In this document: one piece after another, positions 57,309 to 64,000 of the stretch
Position numbering within the stretch: position 1 is the first letter of the stretch
Layout: the number at the start of each line of letters is the position of its first letter
Assembly (NCBI RefSeq): GCF_039538065.1
Contig: NZ_BAABBR010000001.1
Span: forward strand, 968,501-1,032,500
Direction: 5' to 3'
Length of the DNA: 64,000 nucleotides
From: Sphingomonas rosea
Lineage (GTDB): Bacteria; Pseudomonadota; Alphaproteobacteria; Sphingomonadales; Sphingomonadaceae
Program-made: the position numbers and the translations under genes
The notes under the pieces: model-generated
The model's input: only the letters and a program-made list of their open reading frames with translations
The model's database searches: none
What the model was told of the DNA's origin: nothing

Positions 57309-59129
57309 TCAACTGCGTAATTCGAACAAGCCGGCGAGCTGCTCCACGAGCGCTCCGCCGAGCTGTTCGGCATCCATGATCGTCACCGCCCGCTCGTAAT
57401 AGCGGGTCACGTCGTGACCGATCCCAATCGCCGCCAGTTCGACCGGCGAGCGCGTTTCGATCCATCCGATCACCTGCCGCAGATGCTTTTCGAGATAGGC
57501 GCCGCCATTGGCGCTCGCGGTCGAATCGTCCACCGGCGCGCCGTCGCTGATCACCATCAGGATCCGCCGCTCCTCGGGCCGCGCGACCAGCCGGTTGTGC
57601 GCCCACAGCAGCGCCTCCCCGTCGATATTCTCCTTGAGCAGACCCTCGCGCATCATCAGCCCGAGGTTGCGCCGCGCATGCCGGTAGGGCTCGTCCGCCC
57701 GCTTGTAGATGATGTGGCGCAGGTCGTTGAGGCGGCCGGGCGAGGGCGGCCGGCCTTCGCCGAGCCAGGCCTCGCGGCTCTGCCCGCCCTTCCACGCCCG
57801 CGTGGTGAAGCCGAGGATCTCGGTCGCCACCCCGCATCGCTCGAGCGTGCGGGCGAGGATGTCGGCGCTGATCGCCGCGATCGAGATCGGCCGCCCGCGC
57901 ATCGAGCCCGAATTGTCGATCAGCAGGCTGACCACCGTGTCCTTGAACTCGGTCTCGCGCTCGATCTTGTAGCTGAGGCTATGCCCGGGCGAGACGATCA
58001 CGCGCGCCAGCCGGGCCGCGTCGAGGATCCCTTCCTCCTGATCGAAGTCCCACGAGCGCGCCTGCTGCGCCATCAGCCGCCGCTGCAGGCGGTTGGCGAG
58101 CCGCGTCACCACGCCGCCCAGCGCGCTCATCTGCGTGTCGAGATAGGCGCGGAGGCGGTTCAGTTCCTCCTCGTCGGTGAGGTCCGAGGCCTCGACCACC
58201 TCGTCGAAGCGGGTGGTGAAGGCGCGATAGTCGCCGCTGAGCTCGGGCTCGTTCGGGCGACGGTTGGGCCGCGCGGCGGCGCTCGTCTCACCCTGCTCGC
58301 CGGCTTCGGCAGGTTCGTCGTCCTGCTCCTCGCTTTCGGCGTCCTGGTCCTGCTCGTCGGTCTGTTCTTCCTGGGCGCGCTGCTCCATGTCGCCGCCCGA
58401 GGCGCCGGCGTCCTGGTCTTGGTCCTCGCTCTCGTCTTCGCCCTGGTCCTCGCCTTCGTCCTCGTCGCCGCCCTCATCGGGCTCGTCCTCGGGCCGGTCC
58501 TCCGACGCCGACAGTTCGAGGTCCTCGAGCAGCTTGCGCGCGAGCGCGGCAAAGGCGCCCTGGTCGTCGAGCGTCAGCGCAAGCCCGTCGAGGTCGCCGC
58601 CGGCCCTGCTCTCGATCCACTCGCGCACAAGGTCGAGCCCGCGCAGCGCGGCATCCGGAGGTGCCTCGCCCGTCAGCCGTTCGCGCGCCAGAAGCCCGAG
58701 CGCGGTCGCCAGCGGCACTTCCTCCGCGGTCCGCGCGCGCGTGATCGCATCGCTCCGGACCCGCGCCTCGGCCAATTCGGCAAGGTTGCCCCTTACCCCC
58801 GCCATGGAGCGGGCGCCGAGCGCCTCGACCCGCGCGCCCTCGAGCGCGTCGAACACGGCGCGGGCATCGGGCTCGACCGGGGACAGTCCGCTGTGCAGCT
58901 TGGCATCGTGGAACCGAAGCCGCAGCGCCACCGCGTCGGCCGCCCCGCGCGCCTCGGCCACGAGTTTCGGCGCCAGTCCCGCCCCCGGCGAGACGACGCG
59001 GGCGAGCTTGCCTCCCTGCGCGCCGCTCTCGGACGCGAAGGCGACCTCGACCTCGGGATCGCGCGCGATCGCCCGCGCGGTGCCGGCCAGCACTCCGCGG
59101 AAGCGATCGAGCGGCGACTGCTCGGCCAT
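57309..59129 (-). CDS. cobT: Cobaltochelatase subunit CobT
   Basis: 606 residues from ATG 59129. A helical N-domain, a strongly acidic middle (about 250-330, runs of Glu/Asp/Gln), and a C-terminal VWA domain with MIDAS motif DNSGSMRG and [13 protein letters not shown]. With CobS it forms the AAA+/MoxR-type chaperone of aerobic cobalt insertion into hydrogenobyrinic acid a,c-diamide. The start overlaps the cobS stop by one base (TGATG). A longer frame to 59219 lacks homology. No cobN is present in the window. Confidence 0.95.
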   Translation of the reverse strand: MAEQSPLDRFRGVLAGTARAIARDPEVEVAFASESGAQGGKLARVVSPGAGLAPKLVAEARGAADAVALRLRFHDAKLHSGLSPVEPDARAVFDALEGARVEALGARSMAGVRGNLAELAEARVRSDAITRARTAEEVPLATALGLLARERLTGEAPPDAALRGLDLVREWIESRAGGDLDGLALTLDDQGAFAALARKLLEDLELSASEDRPEDEPDEGGDEDEGEDQGEDESEDQDQDAGASGGDMEQRAQEEQTDEQDQDAESEEQDDEPAEAGEQGETSAAARPNRRPNEPELSGDYRAFTTRFDEVVEASDLTDEEELNRLRAYLDTQMSALGGVVTRLANRLQRRLMAQQARSWDFDQEEGILDAARLARVIVSPGHSLSYKIERETEFKDTVVSLLIDNSGSMRGRPISIAAISADILARTLERCGVATEILGFTTRAWKGGQSREAWLGEGRPPSPGRLNDLRHIIYKRADEPYRHARRNLGLMMREGLLKENIDGEALLWAHNRLVARPEERRILMVISDGAPVDDSTASANGGAYLEKHLRQVIGWIETRSPVELAAIGIGHDVTRYYERAVTIMDAEQLGGALVEQLAGLFELRS

Positions 59130-60133
59130 CAGGCCTTGCCGGCCACGCTCTCGGGGAGGTCCTTGCCGAACACGCGCTGGTACATTTCGGCGATCAGCGA
59201 GCGCTCGCTTTCGTCGCACTTGTTGAGGAACGACACGCGGAAGGCGAAGCCGACGTCGCCGAAGATCAGCGCGTTCTGCGCCCAGCTGATCACGGTGCGC
59301 GGGCTCATCACGGTCGAGATGTCGCCGTTGATGAAGGCATTGCGGGTGAGGTCGGCGACCTTGACCATCTGCTCGACCGTCTTGCGGCCGTCGGGCTTGT
59401 CATATTCGCCCGACTTGGCGAGCACGATCTGCGCCTCGGTCGCGGCGGGAAGATAGTTGAGCGTCGTGACGATGTTCCAGCGATCGAGCTGGCCCTGATT
59501 GAGCGCCTGCGTCCCGTGATAGAGCCCGGTGGTGTCGCCCAGCCCGATCGTGTTGGTGGTGGCGAACATCCGGAAGAAGGGATTCGGCCGGATCACGCGA
59601 TTCTGGTCGAGCAGGGTCAGCTTGCCCTCGACTTCGAGCACGCGCTGGATCACGAACATGACGTCGGGGCGACCGGCATCATATTCGTCGAACACCAGCG
59701 CGACCGGGTGCTGCAGCGCCCACGGCAGCAGGCCCTCGCGGAATTCGGTCACCTGCTGGCCGCCGCGAAGCACGATGGCGTCGCGGCCGATGAGGTCGAT
59801 GCGGCTGATGTGCGCGTCGAGGTTGATCCGGATGCACGGCCACTTCAGCCGCGCCGCGACCTGCTCGATGTGGGTCGACTTGCCGGTGCCGTGATAGCCC
59901 TGGACCATCACCCGGCGGTTGCGCGCGAAGCCGGCGCAGATCGCCAGTGTCGTATCGGGGTCGAACACATAAGCGGGGTCGAGGTCGGGGACCCGCTCGT
60001 CCGCGTCCGAAAAGGCCGGCACTTCCATGTCGCTGTCGATGCCGAAGGCGTCGCGCACCTTCACCATCTTGTCGGGCGCGCTCAGCAGCGTCTCGCCGGT
60101 GGGCAGCGGGGTGTCGTTGGATAGGTCGGCCAT
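59129..60133 (-). CDS. cobS: Cobaltochelatase AAA+ subunit CobS
   Basis: 334 residues, MoxR-like AAA+ ATPase with Walker [10 protein letters not shown] (79-87), Walker B LVFDEYDA and sensor/arginine regions; N-terminal CobS-specific segment [26 protein letters not shown]. It hexamerises with CobT to drive cobalt chelation by CobN. Upstream of cobT in the same orientation. Adjacent phytase-like gene and rpmB are not B12 genes. In organisms lacking CobN, the pair may act on another chelatase; that cannot be judged here. Confidence 0.95.
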   Translation of the reverse strand: MADLSNDTPLPTGETLLSAPDKMVKVRDAFGIDSDMEVPAFSDADERVPDLDPAYVFDPDTTLAICAGFARNRRVMVQGYHGTGKSTHIEQVAARLKWPCIRINLDAHISRIDLIGRDAIVLRGGQQVTEFREGLLPWALQHPVALVFDEYDAGRPDVMFVIQRVLEVEGKLTLLDQNRVIRPNPFFRMFATTNTIGLGDTTGLYHGTQALNQGQLDRWNIVTTLNYLPAATEAQIVLAKSGEYDKPDGRKTVEQMVKVADLTRNAFINGDISTVMSPRTVISWAQNALIFGDVGFAFRVSFLNKCDESERSLIAEMYQRVFGKDLPESVAGKA

Positions 60134-60164
60134 GCGCGCGCTCTAGCTGGCGCCGCCCGCGGCC

Positions 60165-60836
60165 TCAACTGGCGCGCGTGTCAGCCTTGGGCGGCAAGGT
60201 GAACAGGGTGAGGAAACGCCGTGCCACCGCTTCGTCTCCCTCGATACCCAGCATTTCGGCCGGTGCCCCGCCATAGACCACTCCGGCGACGGATTCGGGC
60301 GGGGCGGTGATCAGCGCCGCGCGCTCGTCCGACAGGCCGCGGACGACCCGGACCCGGCCCTTGCGGACCCGGGCGGTGAAGGGCTCGCCGTTGAGGACGA
60401 AGCCGACCCTCGCCTCGAATCCGCGCGCCTTCTTCTCGTCGATCATCGTCTCGAAACTCATCATGATCGAGACCGGGCTGAGCGGCAGCGTGGGATCGTG
60501 CCCGGGAGAGCGCGCGGCGAAGCGGCCGAGCTCCATGATCACCGTCTTGACCTCGAGCCCCCATTCGGTCGCCTGATAGGCGTCGCGCGCGGCCGGCGGC
60601 GGCAGTCGGACCTTGCCGAGGAGGCCGCGCCGCTCGAGCTCTTCGAGCCGCTGGCTCAGCACATTGGCACTGATCCCGCCGAGGTCGCGGCGCAGGTCGG
60701 AGAAGCGGCGCGGGCCGTACATGAGCTCGCGCATGATCAGCAAAGTCCAGCGGTCCCCCACCAGTTCGAGCCCATGGGCGGTCCCACAGGCGTCGTCATA
60801 GACGCGCTTGGTCTCGTTTTCGCGTCGGGAGGTCAC
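60165..60836 (-). CDS. HxlR family transcriptional regulator
   Basis: 223 residues from GTG 60836 (a GTG at 60851 is also possible). HxlR winged helix DACGTAHGLELVGDRWTLLIMREL, YGPRRFSDLRRDLGGISANVLSQRLEELERRGL and AYQATEWGLEVKTVIMELG. C13 in YDDACG is the likely redox or electrophile sensor. A ~110-residue C-terminal domain (MMSFETMIDEKKARGFEARVGFVLNGEPFTARV) resembles a sterol-carrier-like fold seen in some regulators. Divergent from a VOC/GST operon starting 81 bp away; TTGCAAC-type palindrome (60853-60860) lies between. Confidence 0.9.
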   Translation of the reverse strand: MTSRRENETKRVYDDACGTAHGLELVGDRWTLLIMRELMYGPRRFSDLRRDLGGISANVLSQRLEELERRGLLGKVRLPPPAARDAYQATEWGLEVKTVIMELGRFAARSPGHDPTLPLSPVSIMMSFETMIDEKKARGFEARVGFVLNGEPFTARVRKGRVRVVRGLSDERAALITAPPESVAGVVYGGAPAEMLGIEGDEAVARRFLTLFTLPPKADTRAS

Positions 60837-60852
60837 TTTTTCTAACTGCACG

Positions 60853-60860
60853 GTTGCAAC
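60853..60860. promoter_or_regulatory. Short palindrome GTTGCAAC, candidate operator
   Basis: GTTGCAAC (60853-60860), within ACGGTTGCAACGT, lies between the divergent HxlR and VOC genes. It is the only clear dyad in that gap and could be the HxlR operator. Short and not compared with other copies. Confidence 0.3.
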
Positions 60861-60917
60861 GTATGACGAATTGGCGCAGCCTTCAAGCGTTCCGAGTCGC
60901 ACATGGAGGGGAAGCCA

Positions 60918-61358
60918 GTGCCCAAGATGATCTTCATCAACCTGCCCGTGACGGACGTCGCGCGATCGACCGCCTTCTACGAGAAGCTCGGTTTTACCAG
61001 GGATCCCAAATTCTCGAACGAGCAGGCGAGCATGATGGCGTGGAGCGACGAGATCAAAGTAATGCTCCTCGCGCATCCCTTCTATTCGACCTTCACCAAG
61101 AAGCCCGTCGCCGACGCCCATGCCACCAGCCAGGTCTTGCTCTGCGTCTCGGCCGATAGCCGCGACGGCGTCGACCAACTCGTCGCCACCGCCGAGGCGG
61201 CGGGCGGCCTGCCCGACCCCGGCCCGACCCAGGAAATGGGCGAGATGATGTACGGCCGAAGCTTCGAGGACCTCGACGGGCACCATTGGGAGGTGGGCTG
61301 GATGAACCTCGCGGCGATGGGAGAGGTCCCGCACCAGCCGATCGTCGAGGAGGCCTGA
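60918..61358 (+). CDS. VOC superfamily protein (glyoxalase/bleomycin-resistance fold) 1
   Basis: 146 residues from GTG 60918, 5 nt after AGGGGAA; the upstream ATG at 60903 has no Shine-Dalgarno. Single-unit vicinal-oxygen-chelate fold (two beta-alpha-beta-beta-beta halves): MIFINLPVTDVARSTAFYEKLGF and then SRDGVDQLVATAEAAGG with FEDLDGHHWEVGWM near the end. The last motif provides a Glu/His metal position. No substrate predicted. It begins an operon of tightly spaced genes divergent from HxlR. Confidence 0.88.
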   Translation: MPKMIFINLPVTDVARSTAFYEKLGFTRDPKFSNEQASMMAWSDEIKVMLLAHPFYSTFTKKPVADAHATSQVLLCVSADSRDGVDQLVATAEAAGGLPDPGPTQEMGEMMYGRSFEDLDGHHWEVGWMNLAAMGEVPHQPIVEEA

Positions 61359-61361
61359 GCC

Positions 61362-62036
61362 ATGCCTCTCGTCGAGGAAGCGCCGATCGTGATCACCACC
61401 TTCGGCTGGGTCCCGCCCTTCGCCCGCGGCCAGGTCCGTGACCTTCGGGTCCGCTGGGCGCTCGAGGAGACCGGGTCCGACTATTGCGTCCGAACGGTCG
61501 GCCCGGTCCCGCCCGAATATTTCCGCGAGCAGCCCTTCGGCCAGGTCCCCGCCTATCGCGAGGGCGACCTTCAGCTGTTCGAGAGCGGCGCCATCGTCCA
61601 GCACATCGGCGAGAAGGACGAGCGCCTCCTGCCGCGCGAACCTGCCGCCCGCGCCCGCGCCATCCAGTGGACCTATGCCGCGCTCAACAGCGTCGAGCCC
61701 TACGTCATGGGCTATGCCGCGCTCGGCGCTTTCTACCCGAACGAGGAATGGGCGAAGCTCCGCAAGCCCTCCGCCCGCGAGGAACTGACCAGGCGCCTCG
61801 CCCGGGTCGCCGACTGGCTCGGTGACCGCGAGTGGCTCGAAGGCGACCGTTTCACCATCGGCGACCTGATGATGATCGCGGTCCTCCGCATCACTGGTGA
61901 CGAAGGCGGCCCCGTCGCCGAGCATCCCACCCTCGACGCCTATCGCGCGCGGGGCATCGCCCGCCCGGCCTTGACCCGCGCGCTGGCCGACCAGCTCGCG
62001 CTTTATACCGACAAGCCCAAGGGAGAAGCCGCATGA
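61362..62036 (+). CDS. Glutathione S-transferase family protein
   Basis: 224 residues. N-terminal thioredoxin fold: VITTFGWVPPFARGQVRDLRVRWALEETG then QVPAYREGDLQLFESGAIVQHI (GST Gln-Val-Pro and Glu-Ser substrate-binding elements), and an all-helical C-domain to residue 224 with WLEGDRFTIGDLMMIAVL. Conjugates glutathione to electrophiles or acts as a small-molecule reductase. It starts 3 bp after the VOC stop and overlaps DUF1428 as ATGA. Confidence 0.92.
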   Translation: MPLVEEAPIVITTFGWVPPFARGQVRDLRVRWALEETGSDYCVRTVGPVPPEYFREQPFGQVPAYREGDLQLFESGAIVQHIGEKDERLLPREPAARARAIQWTYAALNSVEPYVMGYAALGAFYPNEEWAKLRKPSAREELTRRLARVADWLGDREWLEGDRFTIGDLMMIAVLRITGDEGGPVAEHPTLDAYRARGIARPALTRALADQLALYTDKPKGEAA

Positions 62037-62422
62037 CCTACATCGATGGGTTCGTCCTGCCCCTGCACCCGGACAAGCACGACGCGTACAAGGCGATGGC
62101 CGAGACCTTCGCGCGGGAAGCCGCCAAGCTCGGCGGGATCTCGATCGAAACGCTCGGAGACGGCCTCGAACCGGGCAAGCTCACCAGCTTTCCGCAATCG
62201 GTCCATGCCGAGGAAGGCGAGAATGTCGTCTTCTCCTTCGTCATCTGGCCCGACAAGGCGACCCGCGATGCCGGTTGGGAAAAGATCATGGGCATGCCGG
62301 AGCTTCAGCCGCAGGGCGAAATGCCGTTCGATGGCAAGCGCATGTTCTGGGGCGGCTTCAATCCCTTGGTCGGGCACGACGCGCTCGACGCCGTGCTCGC
62401 GTCGCACAAGGTGGAGGCCTGA
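62033..62422 (+). CDS. DUF1428 family protein A
   Basis: 129 residues. Family signature MTYIDGFVLPLHPDKHDAYKAMAE, then EEGENVVFSFVIWPDKATRDAGWEKIM and the end motif PFDGKRMFWGGFNPLV. DUF1428 (YbaA-like) is a small ferredoxin-like dimeric alpha+beta protein of unknown function, often encoded with VOC or SRPBCC genes. ATG overlaps the GST stop and the next DUF1428 copy starts 3 bp after its stop. Confidence 0.92.
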   Translation: MTYIDGFVLPLHPDKHDAYKAMAETFAREAAKLGGISIETLGDGLEPGKLTSFPQSVHAEEGENVVFSFVIWPDKATRDAGWEKIMGMPELQPQGEMPFDGKRMFWGGFNPLVGHDALDAVLASHKVEA

Positions 62423-62425
62423 GCC

Positions 62426-62788
62426 ATGAACTATGTCGATGGATTCGCCATCCCCGTGAAGCTCACCGACCGTCAGGCCTTCATCGATCACGCCCGCCAC
62501 ATGGACGCGGTCATGATCGAGGAGGGTGCGCTCCGCATCGTCGAATGCTGGGCCGACGACGTTTCCGAGGGCAAGCAGACCGACTTCTTCCGCGCGGTCG
62601 ACCGGCAGGAGGGAGAGACCGTCTGCTTCTCGTGGATCGAATGGCCCGACAAGGAAACCCGCGACGCCGCCTTTGCCAGGATGATGCAGAACGAGGAGAT
62701 GATGGGGACGCCCATGCCGTTCGACGGCAAGCGCATGATCTTCGGCGGCTTCATGCCCGTCGTCGTGCTGGAGAAAGGCAATGGCTAA
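62426..62788 (+). CDS. DUF1428 family protein B
   Basis: 120 residues, paralogue of the preceding gene: MNYVDGFAIPVKLTDRQAFIDHARHMD, EEGALRIVECWADDV, then FSWIEWPDKETRDAAFARMM and PFDGKRMIFGGFMPVVVLE. Tandem duplication is clear from shared motifs, but the N-terminal half differs enough that functions may have diverged or a heterodimer may form. The last 8 bp overlap the start of the next gene (62781-62788). Confidence 0.9.
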   Translation: MNYVDGFAIPVKLTDRQAFIDHARHMDAVMIEEGALRIVECWADDVSEGKQTDFFRAVDRQEGETVCFSWIEWPDKETRDAAFARMMQNEEMMGTPMPFDGKRMIFGGFMPVVVLEKGNG

Positions 62789-63584
62789 CCCTGCAGGCAG
62801 CTTCATCTGGTACGAGCTGATGAGCCCCGATCCGGAGGGTTCGAAGGCCTTTTACGACGCGGTCGTCGGCTGGGACATCGAGCCCAAACCCGCGGGCGAG
62901 CTCGACTATCGCATGATCCGCCGCCCCGACGGCGGCAATGCCGGCGGAATCCTCCGGCTCGATCCCGCCATGGCGGAGCATGGCGCCCGCCCGATGTGGA
63001 TCGGTTATCTCGCCGTCGACGACGTCGACGCCTCGGTCGAGGCTGCGAAGGCCGATGGCGCCACAGCGCTCATGCCGCCCTGGTCGGTGCCGGGAGTCGG
63101 CCGGATGGCGATGATCGCCGATCCGACCGGCGGGATCGTCTACCTGATGAAGCCCGAGCCCCCGGCCGGACAGCCCGACGCCACCAGCGACGTCTTCTCG
63201 GTCGACCGGCCCGGGCACGTCCGCTGGAACGAACTCACCGCGGCCGACCCCGCCCGTGCCACCGATTTCTACACCCGCCACTTCGGCTGGACCCAGCAGG
63301 GCTCGATGCCGATGGGGCCCGCGGGCGACTATCTCTTCCTTCAGCACGGCGGGGTGGGGATCGGCGCGATCATGCCCTTCATGCACCCGCAGGCGACGCC
63401 GCGCTGGACCTATTACCTCGGGGTCGACGACATCGACCGCGCGATGGCCGCGGTGAAAGCCGGGGGCGGGCAGGTCCTGAACGGCCCGCACCAGATCCCC
63501 GGCGGCGAATATAGCCTGACGGGAATCGATCCCCAGGGCGCCGCCTTCGGCCTTGTCGGCCCCCGCCGCGGAGACGCCGCATGA
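62781..63584 (+). CDS. Two-domain VOC family protein
   Basis: 267 residues, two fused VOC domains. First half: GSFIWYELMSPDPEGSKAFYDAVVGW, then DPTGGIVYLM; second half: GHVRWNELTAADPARATDFYTRHFGWTQ, then GGEYSLTGIDPQGAAFGLVG. The pattern fits hydroxylase-associated or CFP30B-like VOC proteins with unknown ligand. Its ATG lies within the previous gene and its stop overlaps the next start (ATGA). Confidence 0.9.
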   Translation: MANPAGSFIWYELMSPDPEGSKAFYDAVVGWDIEPKPAGELDYRMIRRPDGGNAGGILRLDPAMAEHGARPMWIGYLAVDDVDASVEAAKADGATALMPPWSVPGVGRMAMIADPTGGIVYLMKPEPPAGQPDATSDVFSVDRPGHVRWNELTAADPARATDFYTRHFGWTQQGSMPMGPAGDYLFLQHGGVGIGAIMPFMHPQATPRWTYYLGVDDIDRAMAAVKAGGGQVLNGPHQIPGGEYSLTGIDPQGAAFGLVGPRRGDAA

Positions 63585-64000
63585 CCGACAAGCTGCGCAC
63601 CTGCCTGTGGTTCGACCGCGGCGAAGCCCGCAAGGCCGCCGAATTCTACGCCGCCACCTTTCCCGACAGCCACGTCGGACCGGCCATGGGCGCGCCGACC
63701 GACTTTCCGGGCGGGGCCAGGGGCGACGAGCTGACGGTCGAGTTCACCGTCCTTGGCCGTCAGTTCCTCGGCCTGAACGGCGGGCCCGACTTCAAGCCCA
63801 ACCTGTCGGTCAGTTTCATGGTGCTGACCGAAGACCAGGCGGAGACCGACCGTTACTGGGACGCGATCGTCGGGGGCGGGGGGCAGGCGAGCGACTGCGG
63901 GTGGTGCCAAGATCGCTGGGGCTATTCGTGGCAGATCACGCCGCGCGCGCTGATGGACGGCAACAACGACCCCGATCCCGCCGTCGCGGCCCGGGTGTTC
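63581..64000 (+). CDS. PhnB-like VOC family protein (3' partial)
   Basis: Runs off the window end (at least 140 residues). PhnB/3-demethylubiquinone 3-methyltransferase-like VOC fold: MTDKLRTCLWFDRGEARKAAEFYAATFPDSHVG, then FTVLGRQFLGLNGGPDFKPNLSVSFMV and DCGWCQDRWGYSWQITPRAL. The ending D-R-W-G-Y-S-W motif is characteristic. The sequence is cut so the C-terminus is unknown. Coupled to the previous gene (ATGA). Confidence 0.88.
   Translation, partial: MTDKLRTCLWFDRGEARKAAEFYAATFPDSHVGPAMGAPTDFPGGARGDELTVEFTVLGRQFLGLNGGPDFKPNLSVSFMVLTEDQAETDRYWDAIVGGGGQASDCGWCQDRWGYSWQITPRALMDGNNDPDPAVAARVF

Noticed and set aside
60837..61925. Extension of the HxlR open frame over the VOC and GST genes on the opposite strand
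   Set aside because: The HxlR homology begins near 60836; the extension is an antisense shadow of the plus-strand operon.

Overview
The window is a high-GC (roughly 65-68%), gene-dense stretch of chromosome from an alphaproteobacterium, most likely a member of the Sphingomonadales. The evidence is protein family content and order: the Rrf2-sufB-sufC-sufD-sufS cluster, a PII uridylyltransferase beside mutS, the infA-maf-RNase-yacG-tRNA-Phe block, cobS/cobT, CarD, DUF1489, a PmtA-like methyltransferase, a long TonB-dependent receptor, and two short palindromic intergenic repeats of a type I recall from sphingomonad genomes. It reads as core chromosome: I see no insertion sequence, prophage, integrase, CRISPR array or plasmid gene, and no gap between genes longer than about 210 bp.

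Layout. 1-1824: a secreted DUF885 protein (5' end outside the window). 1836-8054: a complete SUF iron-sulfur assembly operon (Rrf2 regulator, sufB, two unknown small proteins, sufC, sufD, sufS, sufT, sufA), in which every junction overlaps, behind a promoter embedded in a perfect palindrome. 8044-9753: hydrolase and an XRE regulator/membrane protein pair. 9869-13133: thrS, a small membrane protein and infC, which probably starts at AUA. 13343-16324: a TonB-dependent receptor. 16389-26091: glnD, mutS, maeB and rel, covering nitrogen signalling, repair, carbon metabolism and stringent response. 26241-30441: HxlR regulator, rpoZ, cardiolipin synthase/PLD, phospholipid methyltransferase-like gene, MFS transporter. 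30438-34066: Cdc48-type AAA ATPase, SDR, cyclophilin. 34206-39486: mgtE, DUF1489, two DUF2807 proteins, carD, dinB. 39561-42553: sucC and etfBA. 42550-46503: nhaA, deacetylase-like gene, lysA, osmC. 46587-48787: a DHH phosphoesterase coupled to a UV-damage endonuclease. 48833-52711: EF-hand protein, sensor kinase, tRNA-Phe, yacG, compact RNase E/G, maf, infA. 52785-60133: CNNM/CorC protein, OmpA lipoprotein, tadA, rpmB, phytase-like esterase, cobT and cobS. 60836-64000: an HxlR regulator divergent from a coupled operon of VOC, GST and DUF1428 genes that runs off the end.

How the genes work together. Most of the window is housekeeping (translation, Fe-S assembly, repair, stringent response, envelope lipids). 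Genes are packed so tightly that five convergent pairs share their stop codons in a 4-bp overlap. The parts least explained by known biology are the two small cysteine-bearing proteins inside the SUF operon, the HxlR-VOC-GST-DUF1428 operon at the right edge, the DHH-UvsE pair, and the operator-controlled DUF2807 pair.
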